Both the position numbers and the translations under genes were made by a program. A DNA stretch of 64,000 nucleotides from Catenaria anguillulae PL171 (taxonomy: Eukaryota; Blastocladiomycota; Blastocladiomycetes; Blastocladiales; Catenariaceae). Below, in pieces: positions 11,765-20,569 of the stretch. Each line of letters starts with the position of its first letter. Position 1 is the first letter of the stretch. The notes under the pieces are model-generated. The model was not told the origin of the DNA. It saw only the letters and a list, made by a program, of their open reading frames with translations, and did no database searches. The stretch lies in the NCBI GenBank assembly GCA_002102555.1, contig MCFL01000052.1, positions 1 through 64,000 of the forward strand. Direction: 5' to 3'.

Positions 11765-13045
11765 GTGTCGTTTACGTTTGAGTCTATTGGTTTTCTGTTG
11801 CCGTCTTTGCGATTTGGATTGTCTTTCTCTGCTGCACTCGCAATAGATTTTCACATTTGCGCTGAATCGGTTGTCAACACAACCACCACGATTGGTGAGA
11901 GATACACGTGCGAGACAGACCAAAAAGGCGGTGTGAGTGCGACGCCACCACCAGGATATGTCCTTTCCTTGCTACATGTGTATTCTTGTGCCATTTTCTG
12001 CTTGCATCTGCCAAGTCCACCGGGAGTCGTGACATGCGCGATCCAAAACCACAATGACAGTTGGGAACATGTCGTGATTCGTTCACGCAGCGGGTGGCTC
12101 GCGCCTGCCCGCGCCATGCCTCATTCTCGTCGGCTGGATTGTTGTGTCCTTCGAGGTCACCGTCATTTTGCCCCAGCTTGGATCTGAGGCTACCTGAGTT
12201 AAGTCCTATGAAAGCTCCCCTTCTCCCCTACCTCTTTCTGTCACCCGACTCTAGCCGGCGTCTATCAATGTACTAGTATACAATACACGAGCGCGTGCTC
12301 CGTGCCCATTGTCAATGTACGTACTGCCCATGTACACATCCATCTTGCCACCTCGTCATGTCTGCCAACCACTCACGGTTTGCTTCCCGTTTATTCCCTC
12401 GCTCGCAACCGCTTGGCACGACCGACTTGCATTTGCACATCAACTCAACTTGAAATGCACATGCGCATGTGTACCCGTGAACGTCATCTACCGCGGTACC
12501 TGTCCACCCGGCTACTCGGCCACTCGCGCGGTGTCGCTAAATCCATGACCAACCTGCGGCCGCCTCGCTTCCTCATCACGCGCTCGTCACGCGCCCGACT
12601 GTTTCTGGACTTGGTCGTCGACCGCAACGCAAAACACCAATCCCCACAACCCCTCCCCGCTGATGAATGGCCGCCCTATGCACGTGAATGAATAATCGTT
12701 GCCCACAACTGCTCCTTCTGCTGCCGTTTGCATTCGCCGTCATCGTAGCCGTCCTGCCCTCGACTTGACCATTTTGGCCGCAACGACCATTAATTGCCGC
12801 CAATCAGAACGGTCATTCTCCTTGCTGCCATTCCTCTCGTGCGTTGCCGTTCCATCGACCCGACTTTGCGCTGTTGTTACCTGACGGCTGAGCATACCGT
12901 GGACCCTTTCCATAGATTGACCCCGCAGCACACGCCCTCCGTCACGGGTAAGCCTTCCTGGCGTGACGCTGCCAGCCATCGCCGTTGAGGCATTAGATAT
13001 CCCGTGTTTCATTCCCTCAGCCTGCCGTATTGACCAACTCGCATC
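11765..13045. other. Intergenic, 1.3 kb, upstream of chitin synthase
   Basis: No supported gene on either strand; short ORFs lack motifs or splice continuity. It likely carries the terminator of the synthetase gene and the promoter of the chitin synthase. No specific site could be named. Confidence 0.45.
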
Positions 13046-15810
13046 ATGTCGGACCTCATCAACGACAACACCGGCAGGACCGAAAATGACTTTTCCGACA
13101 TTCCCAACCCGTTTGATTTCGGCAACGATGTCGACTTTGGGCCGAAACCCTCAGACAACATTCCGCCAGCAGCCTTGATTGTGCTTCAAGTGCTCTTCTA
13201 CATCATGCTCGCCTTCATCTTGCTCTACCTTGTCTCGCATTGGATTTTCCACTCGTGGAGTTTCTTCAACGTGTTCAACATGGGCGTGCAAAAGCGTCGG
13301 AAACCCGGGGCGTCCACCTCCGACAAGCTCATTCCAATGCTTGTCATCCTTATGTTCATCCTGTACACGGCGTACATGGTCGGCTTTGTCTACGCGACCG
13401 TCATCATGATGCAGTTTACCAAGTACTATCGCGGCTTTCTGCAAATCACTACTCGTCAAACTCGGAATCAACTTTACCTGCTCTTGTGGATTATTTTTGC
13501 AATGGCGTTGTTCCCCGTGGTGCTCAACATGATCATGGGTTCGTATCCTTGCCGTTTTGCGTTGTCCTTTGCCGATTCTGACCACCTTCACGCCATCAGC
13601 CATTATCAAATTGACCAAGGATTGGTTGTTCACGCGGAAGCTGAAGAACGACCTCAAGGACAAGGTTCATGACTTCGTTCAAAAGTACCCCGAGCACATC
13701 CAATTCTCGCCCGCCGCGCCGACGAGCACGGATCCAAAAGCCGAAATGCCCATTCTCCCCCACTCATCCTCATTCCTCCCCAACATGACCGAGACGCTTC
13801 CACTGGTTGCAATCTTTGTCCCCGTCTATAACGAACCTCTGCCGAACCTCATGGGGGCCCTCAATGGTCTTGCCGCTTCAGATTACCCGCGAATCCGGAT
13901 CTATGTTGGCTTTGACAACTATGATGTACGCTTTTGTTTTTGCTTGCAATGTGCCCGTGGCCATGTTTGCGTGTCCTCTCGCTAACCGGGCTATTCGCTG
14001 CGTTACTCAGGTCGAAAAGCAGTTCTTCACGCTCGTGCGCCTCATGACTGGTGTCCCGCTCAAGGCCACCACCATCCCACGCGGACTTGGCATGCACTCC
14101 TCGGCACACTCGTCACCCATGGCCGGCGCGACCGACGCGCACATCGACATTGACGACGAGTCAATCGACCTCAAGTCCGACATGGGCCGCAAGGCGCAAA
14201 AGTACAATGGCTTTGACCAGATCGTGACCCACGGCAGTCCCTCGATTCGCGCGTCCATGGATGTGCGCACGCCAGGTGGCGCGTCGCCCATGTATCGTCC
14301 GTCGATGGATCATCCCAACATCACCACGCCTCAAGGGTCAATGTATGGCAGCCAGTTCTTCAGCGACGCCGCGGATAACGACCTGGGCTTTGACGCAGAC
14401 AACTGCCCCGACGAGTACACGCTCGAGTACCGCGGCGTGCGGTTTTCCATCAATCGGTTCCCGCACTCGGGTAAATTGGGCACCCAACGTCAAATGTTTG
14501 AACGGCTACAAATGGAAATGGAGGAAGAGGGACATTCTGAAGCCCCGCTGGTGCTTTTTGTCGATTCCGACACCTCCCTGGCTCCAGATACAGTCTCCCA
14601 GCTCGTCGGCGAGATGCAGCGGCATCCACAAACCAAGGCATGTACCGGTTTCGTCGTGTCACGCAACGAGGACTCGGGCAACTTTTGGAGGATTATGGTA
14701 CGCAGTCTCTGTCCTTCTCCTTCATCTGTAGGCACAGGCTGATTGTCTCGCATTGATTTCCGCGTTTCCAGCAAGATGCAGAGTACATCGAGTCCATGAT
14801 TTTCCGAAATGCCGAGGCTTTAATGGGAGCTGTGACATGCTTGCCAGGCGTGTTGACCATGTTCAAGTACCATGTCCTGCACGACGTGGCCAACGAGTAT
14901 TTTTACCAGCCACCCATTGGAAGCACTTTCGAGTTTTGCCAACGGTGCGTGTTCAGATTTTGTCATTTTCAACGGAACCTGACTGACCTCAAGACAAACC
15001 GTACCCAACCGCCAGCTACCTTGGTGAGGACCGCTACATGACGCACATTCTCATGACCCGCCCTGGAACGCATACTCTCGGTTTCAACTCTCACGCATTG
15101 TGCAAGGTCGGTTCACTCTTTGTTTTCACTCCCACTGCCGTCTGTCCTTACTCATTCCTCGCCCTCACCCATCACCACATAGACGGAGGCGCCGGATAAC
15201 TTCATGACCTTGCTCCGCCAACGCCGCCGGTGGTTCCTCGGAACAATTTCCAACGAAATCATCATGCTGTGCACCCCCGAGTTCTGGGTCAAGTTCCCAT
15301 TGCTCATGCTCACCAAATTTTTCATGGTGCTCAAGGTCGGCGGTGCCATTACCTACGTCCTGATCATGGAGCTTCTCTTCAATTTGATTTTTGACATCTC
15401 CTCAGTACCTTGGGGGATGTTTATCTGGCTCGGAATTATCATCATCCCCAACTGGTTGTTTGTGACCGCATGGGCCATTTCCGAAAAGCGTCTCAAGTCG
15501 GTTCTCATCTTCCCTGTGTACTATTGGTGCGTTTTTTTTTGTTGTCTGCTCGGATGTGCCTTGACGCCTTTGCTAACATCTTGACCACTTGTTTTTTGCT
15601 AGGTTCTCGCCCTTCTTCACCATTGTCCTTCTGATGTACTCGTTCTTGACGGTCCGTGAACGTACCTGGGGTGGCCCGCGCGCTGCCGCTGCTGGCGGCG
15701 CTGACGGTGATGCCGACGAGTCTGACGGTCAAAGTGTCGAGGAAGCAGTTGTTATGGAACCCATGCACGGCCAGCAAGCTCGTAATCGCGCTGCTCCTGC
15801 TGCCCAGTGA
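13046..15810 (+). CDS. Chitin synthase-like family 2 glycosyltransferase, seven exons
   Basis: The enzyme polymerises UDP-GlcNAc into chitin at the plasma membrane. Exons fit as 13046 to about 13541, about 13600-13925, 14011-14697, 14772-14944, 15016-15106, 15183-15526 and 15603-15810; every junction keeps the frame except the first, which is approximate. A short acidic N-terminus precedes three TM helices, then the GT2 core: VAIFVPVYNE, LVLFVDSDTS, CLPGVLTMFKYHVL, the LGEDRYMT box and the QRRRW motif of processive glycosyltransferases. Three more TM helices and an Ala/Gly/Glu-rich tail close the protein. Between VGFDNYD and the following core segment lies an unusual insert of about 150 residues rich in Ser, Asp, Met and Pro. 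No frameshifts were seen, in contrast to the genes to the left. The class within the family is not assigned. Confidence 0.92.
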
Positions 15811-16467
15811 GCCTTCTTCCTCATGTTTTCGCCAGTTTTATTCGCGCATCCTTGCTCATTTCTCGTTAGCTGTTATTCTCGTTCATTGGCCGTGTCTCCC
15901 TCGTACTTCTCATCACCTTATGTTTGCCCTCAATTGCTCTTTCTCACCCAATCTCTCGTACCAACCACCATTACCACCCAAATCATGCCCTCATCTGCTT
16001 GTTCATGTTTCTCTTCTGCATCATCCTCATTCCACACACTTTCTTGTCTTCCTGTCGCGCTTTATGACTTGATTCAGGTTCAGTTTCCATACTAGTTGCA
16101 TACAGTACATGATTTGCCCCCTCATCAACGTGAAACAGGAACATGTCACTTGGCGATCGCACGCACAGCGCTCCGATCTACCTGCGAAAGCATAACCAAC
16201 TTCAACGGGCACCAAACGCCATCCAAACAAAACGTGGACTTTCGTAAATTCGTATATCCTGCGCCCGTCTTGCCCCTCTTGGACCGCCGGTGTCTCACTC
16301 ATCAACCTGCCGGCGCCAGTGATCAACGCTGGCATTAGGCGTTGTACCCACAACCGTGTGTGTAGTGTCGACTATGTTGGGATGCATCCCGTCTTCAGCT
16401 CAGCACAGTCTCGAGGCCAAAAGGCCAGCGTTTGACCCGTTGCCGGGGACGACCCTCGAAGGTGGTC
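15811..16467. other. Intergenic, T- and C-rich, no supported gene
   Basis: The first 250 bases are pyrimidine-rich, as expected for a 3' UTR or terminator region of the chitin synthase. No coding motif was found before the ORF block that begins at 16468. Confidence 0.45.
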
Positions 16468-17285
16468 ATGACCCAAGCCCAGGATTCGTCACCGCTCGTT
16501 GCAATTGTACGTATCATTCTCTTGCACACTGCGATTGCGTCGCAACTCACTCAAGACCTTTCCGCAAGTGCCCCCGAACGCGGCGATGGTGGCATCATGG
16601 CAAAGGCCAAGCAGCAGTCCCAGGAGTCCCTTGAACTGTCACGTTTATGCAACGACCCTTCATGTGTCGAGCCCGCGGCACAATCAACATGGAATAACGT
16701 GAAGACCAACTTTCCCGCCAAGGTTCGTTTGCACTTGAGTATCACTTTTTTTCGCTCTCTGATGGTCTCCTGACTGTCTCTTCGTACTTTGCCACGCATA
16801 CAGATCCCAGAAAACGTTTCACTCCAATCTGCCATCAACCCTTTCGGGTGGATTCCAACGGTCGCCAACCACGCATTCATCGTTCGTGTGGCCGCTTTGG
16901 TCCGTAATCTGCGCGCCATTATGTATGTGATGTAGAGGCTGTAGAGGCGATGGACTCACATTTTTTTTGTGTCACTTCTATAGCGGACGCTCTACTCGCA
17001 TCGATACCACGGGAGTCTAAAGGAACTATCGGAAACGGTCGAGGTCAAGAAATTGCAGCAAGGGTGGGACCTGATTTTGGTCATTGCCCGCTTTTCACTC
17101 AGTGACGACCCAAATGTCATCCCGTACGCTTGTTTTCGTTGCTTGTGAGTATTGTATTTGTTACGAGTGTGCACTGACCACCATGGTAATATGTGAATCG
17201 CAGGGCCCTTTAGGCATTGTTCCGATTCGACGAACTGATTCAAGACAAGGATTCGTACATTAAGAATTGCCCTGGGACACGCCGC
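16468..17285 (+). pseudogene. 5' part of an unrecognised multi-exon gene, interrupted at its last exon
   Basis: Splice sites and frame link about 16468-16722, 16804 to about 16899, about 16984-17123 and an exon beginning at 17204. The encoded text (AINPFGWIPTVANHAFIV, then YSHRYHGSLKELSETVEVKK, then WDLILVIARFSLSDDPNVI) looks coding but I know no family. Intron 17124-17203 joins cleanly to the exon inside the first 97-bp direct repeat. There the fourth codon is TAG (17211-17213), whereas the second repeat copy has GAG and stays open. Coding sense then resumes after the second copy, at 18898. I infer one ancestral gene split by the 1.5-kb segment 17286-18800. The function is unknown. Confidence 0.5.
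17189..17285 (+). repeat. 97-bp direct repeat, copy 1
   Basis: It matches 18801-18897 over 97 bases with two mismatches (T/G at 17211 and C/T about 11 bases later). It spans the last 15 bases of an intron and the first 82 bases of an exon. The T at 17211 makes an in-frame stop that copy 2 lacks. The two copies flank a segment with a complete orphan gene. Confidence 0.95.
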
Positions 17286-17302
17286 CACCAAACACATCGG
17301 CC

Positions 17303-18211
17303 ATGGCTGCTCCCGTCACCATCCACCTCGTCGTTCCGGCTAGCGCCGCCGGCGCCATCGTCGTCGACCCCGCCGACCTGTTTGGCCCTGCTGCCCGCGC
17401 TGGCGATCGCCTCGTGGAGCTCGGCGTCCTCCATCGCAACCTCATCCACCCGCCCGCCGACTGCCCGCTCAGCGAGGACACTCGCTATGCGATGGCCAAC
17501 AATTTGATCACCGAGCACCTGTACAACACTGGCGTGATCACGCACGGCCTCCTCGCTGTCATCAAGGGCAGCTACTACGCCAAGGACTCGAATCCTGCCG
17601 ACCGCATCCCCACCAACCGGATCCCCGTCGTCCTGGCGCCCGAAACTTTCCGGTTCAACGCCAACCACCACAAGGAGCCGTTTTTGTTCCAACGGCTGGA
17701 CAACGGCGACGTGTACCTGCGCAACGGCTCGCTTCAGCCGTTGCCGCTCGCCATCACGGACCGGGTCGCGCCGCTCAACCGCACTTTCTTTCGCCGTCCG
17801 TTCGGTGTGTGGGCGGGTCCCATGGCGCTGGCGTCACACGGCGTGAACCCGTGGACCGCGGCCACGTTGGACGCGTTCTTTGGCGGCAACGACGTCATGT
17901 TTGTGCATTTGCCCGTTGGGCCGCACGTGTTGGGCGCGGCGTCGATGGTTTCGCGGGACAACATGGTCATGCACATGGAGCTGGCGCGCGGGATCCTGAG
18001 GACGGGCAAGGGCGGTTCGCGGTTTGTCCGCAACCGGGACAATTACCTGCTTGCGCACCAGCGCGGGTCGCTGGAGGATTGTGTTCGGGCGCTTCGGTTC
18101 CCGTTCACGGAGGACGATTACCTCGCGGCGAGGGAGATTGACGAGGAGCTTGCGGGTTTGCACGGTGCTGGCGGTGCCGCTGGCGGTGGAGATGACGATG
18201 AGGAAGAGTAG
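17303..18211 (+). CDS. Orphan protein, paralogue A of a local tandem family
   Basis: A single-exon, 302-residue ORF starts 18 bases after the first 97-bp repeat. The start at 17303 is the first ATG before a plausible globular N-terminus (TIHLVVPASAAGAIVVDPAD). I recognise no known family and see no signal peptide or membrane segment. The C-terminus is Gly/Asp/Glu-rich. It aligns by eye with the segment 19984-20560: PADCPLSEDTRYAMANNLIT against PADFPMTDAEMLATATWLLT, LDAFFGGNDVMFVHLPVGPH against LDEFFGDDEFKLIHLPIRPN, and YLLAHQRGSLEDCVRAL against YLLAGQLGSLEACLRGL. GC-rich codon use and an uninterrupted frame suggest that it is expressed or was recently. The function is unknown. Confidence 0.8.
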   Translation: MAAPVTIHLVVPASAAGAIVVDPADLFGPAARAGDRLVELGVLHRNLIHPPADCPLSEDTRYAMANNLITEHLYNTGVITHGLLAVIKGSYYAKDSNPADRIPTNRIPVVLAPETFRFNANHHKEPFLFQRLDNGDVYLRNGSLQPLPLAITDRVAPLNRTFFRRPFGVWAGPMALASHGVNPWTAATLDAFFGGNDVMFVHLPVGPHVLGAASMVSRDNMVMHMELARGILRTGKGGSRFVRNRDNYLLAHQRGSLEDCVRALRFPFTEDDYLAAREIDEELAGLHGAGGAAGGGDDDEEE

Positions 18212-18583
18212 GTAGGTGGGCAGCCGTGTACATTGTGATTTTTTTTCGTTTGTTTCAAAACTTGTTGATATGTTTCTTTTAGGTTTGTCTTCATCATTTG
18301 TTTTTCCTGGATCGTGCATTATTTATGTATTTACACTTTAATATGTACGTTTGACTTTTGCCGTCCCCAGCATCCCGTGTTGGCGACAAAGCGGCGCTTG
18401 CTCGAGCGGCTTGCGAATCCCTAACTCTGACCATTGCCAGAATGCGAGTTGCGAGACATGCGCGGCCAACTTGCCAAGTCTCAAGGACGCCCTGTTCATT
18501 ATCGATGTTAAACATCTCATCAAACCATGCATTTTGGTTATTGAAACTTCACGCAAACTGCTTGACCACACAAAATCCTCGCC
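18212..18583. other. Short intergenic stretch inside the repeat-bounded segment
   Basis: T-rich sequence follows the stop of paralogue A, as expected for a 3' UTR. A forward frame runs through the latter part toward the small Cys-rich ORF but has no recognisable motif. Confidence 0.4.
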
Positions 18584-18808
18584 ATGCTCTCCCCCTGCAC
18601 TTTCTGTCACCAAATCCCGCAGCCGGGCAACTCGGGCAAGTACACACTCGCCGACAAGCCGTTCACAATGTTGAACGCCGCCGCTTTCCCGCACACTGGG
18701 ACCACGGTGTGTGCCGATTGCCGCGTCAATCTGAAGCTGGGCAACGTCCGGTCGATGTTTCGCAACCGCGACTACACCTGCTGCGACTACTATGTCGCGG
18801 ATATGTGA
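18584..18808 (+). CDS. Small cysteine-rich protein, possible zinc ribbon (74 aa)
   Basis: From the ATG at 18584 the ORF encodes two CxxC pairs (CTFC near residue 5, CADC near residue 43) and a later CC pair (TCCDYY), the spacing of a small zinc-binding fold. Its stop lies in the first bases of the second 97-bp repeat. It could be an independent small gene or an exon of a larger one truncated by the rearrangement. No family is assigned. Confidence 0.45.
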   Translation: MLSPCTFCHQIPQPGNSGKYTLADKPFTMLNAAAFPHTGTTVCADCRVNLKLGNVRSMFRNRDYTCCDYYVADM

Positions 18809-18897
18809 ATCGCAGGGCCCTTGAGGCATTGTTTCGATTCGACGAACTGATTCAAGACAAGGATTCGTACATTAAGAATTGCCCTGGGACACGCCGC
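18801..18897 (+). repeat. 97-bp direct repeat, copy 2
   Basis: This is the partner of 17189-17285 (95 of 97 bases identical). Here the exon frame is open (GAG where copy 1 has TAG) and reads on past the repeat into EAYEWVVDPSFDAAIQ, so this copy appears to keep the original exon. Confidence 0.95.
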
Positions 18898-19436
18898 GAG
18901 GCCTACGAATGGGTCGTTGACCCGTCGTTTGATGCCGCAATTCAAGCATTCCAGTTTTCGTTTGTACCCTTTGACCGCGAGCTCCCGTGACCGTTGCCAG
19001 ACCATCCCCGTCGAGAAACGCAAGGTAATGATCACGAGGAGGACGAGGAGGAGGACCGTGGCCATGGTCAAGGTGATGGACGCAGGCAACGTGCAGTTCC
19101 ACGCGACGATGTGCAAGATCGATTGATGGATGTCATGTTTGGCATTGGCGGCGCCGGGGGCCGTGACGTCGGTGCACAACGTGCTGGTGGCCGTGGTCAA
19201 TCAACTCGGTGAAATTGTCCCCATGGGCCGCCCATTGACCTTGGTCCTCATGCGCAAGTCGGCAGCGCTCCTGGCCAGGCAGACGTTTCGCCGCAGGCTC
19301 ACGGGTTTGAACAAGGTAAACGCAAAGAATTCGGTGATGGCGAAGCTGTTGGCGGTGAGGACTTCACTGACGAGCAGCTGTTCAAGGCGGTAAGGTACTC
19401 TCCACACCACCCGGATCCATCGACCAGGTTTGCTCA
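18816..19436 (+). pseudogene. 3' part of the interrupted orphan gene
   Basis: The exon begins inside the second repeat (ALFRFDELIQDKDSYIKN) and continues to FVPFDRELP, where a stop or a donor (GTGACC at about 18988) ends it. Further downstream coding-like text (GFEQGKRKEFGDGEA, DFTDEQLFKAV) appears in another frame up to about 19390, but I could not place the exon borders. There is no recognised domain. Confidence 0.4.
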
Positions 19437-19528
19437 CAATGAAACCGTCGGTCATTTGCATATTTAGTGCTGGCCGCATGTTTTGTGGTGCGGTCGGCGA
19501 TAAGTGAACTCCGACTGGATCAAGCGTT

Positions 19529-20560
19529 GTGTCCATCGAGAAATCGCTTACACCACCTCGTCGTACGATCGCAAACCGTCTCGCCAAGATCCTGCGCTAC
19601 ATCAATGAAATCTTCAACATCACTGGTGCAATTGTCACGGCGCAGTTCTACCACCCATTTGTTCGGCATTACACTCTGTCTCCCCGCTCCGCGCCGCTGA
19701 TGGCCGCTCTCGATCAGATTTTGCCTCCGTACCATATCGGGACGGCGGAGCACTCGAAAATGTCTTGGGTGTTGTGGGCGTTGCAGGTTAACCGCAATCG
19801 ATTCAAGCGTTCAGAGCGGATGGTACTACTAACTTTGATTTTGCCCACGTCTGGCACGCAGTCCTCGCCATCTCATTTGGCCACTCAAGGCGCCATCACA
19901 TCCGCGCCTCAAAGTCCCGAGCCCGAAAACTCAAGCTCCACGCCACGAGCACATCTGGCTTCAAATGGTGTCGCGGGCGCCTCTGCCAGTGGCCCGCCGA
20001 TTTCCCCATGACCGACGCCGAAATGCTCGCAACTGCGACCTGGCTGCTCACCGAGCACATGTTCCGCCACGGCGTCATCACGGCCGGCGCCATCATCACG
20101 GCCCAGATTTCTCGCCACACCATCAACCCGATCACCGTTGACCGCATCCCCATCGAGTTGACGTTTGACGGCCTCCACGTCGACGAGCTGCACGAGCCGT
20201 ACTTCATCCAACGGCTCGCCAAACACGTACGGGCGGCAGGTCGGAATCGAGACGGGCTGGCTTGCCCTCGAGCACCTTGACGTCGACCTGGACGACCAAG
20301 AGGCCCTCGACGAGTTTTTCGGGGATGACGAGTTCAAGTTGATTCACCTGCCGATTCGCCCAAACGCGCAGGTGCCGGCGCCGAGGTCGCAGGCGAGACG
20401 GCATGTGCGCATGGGGATGTTGTATGCGCGCGGGATTTGGAGCCAGCCGGTGTGGGCATGGGATGAGGGGCGGGAAGAGTATTTGCTGGCTGGCCAGCTC
20501 GGGTCACTTGAAGCGTGTTTGCGGGGATTGCGGCCATTGGCTTGCGATATCAATGTATGA
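19529..20560 (+). pseudogene. Orphan paralogue C (and an adjoining related ORF), frame-broken
   Basis: The region 19984-20560 is homologous to paralogue A over most of its length. The frame open through the ATG at 20008 (WLLTEHMFRHGVITAGAIIT, YFIQRLAKH) must change near 20222 to reach GIETGWLALEHLDVDLDD and the conserved C-terminal blocks. The upstream ORF, open from about 19529 to 20011, carries a similar short element (ITGAIVTAQF against ITAGAIITAQ), which may mark a third, more divergent copy or repeat. The frame change could be a small unrecognised intron, a sequence error or a real break. Confidence 0.55.
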
Positions 20561-20569
20561 TTATGCATC

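Noticed and set aside
10826-11923. 365-aa minus-strand ORF
   Set aside because: Also antisense to the synthetase; no family resemblance.
17286-18800. Ordinary transposon insertion with target-site duplication
   Set aside because: A 97-bp duplication is far longer than for known transposases, and no terminal inverted repeats were seen at the segment ends.
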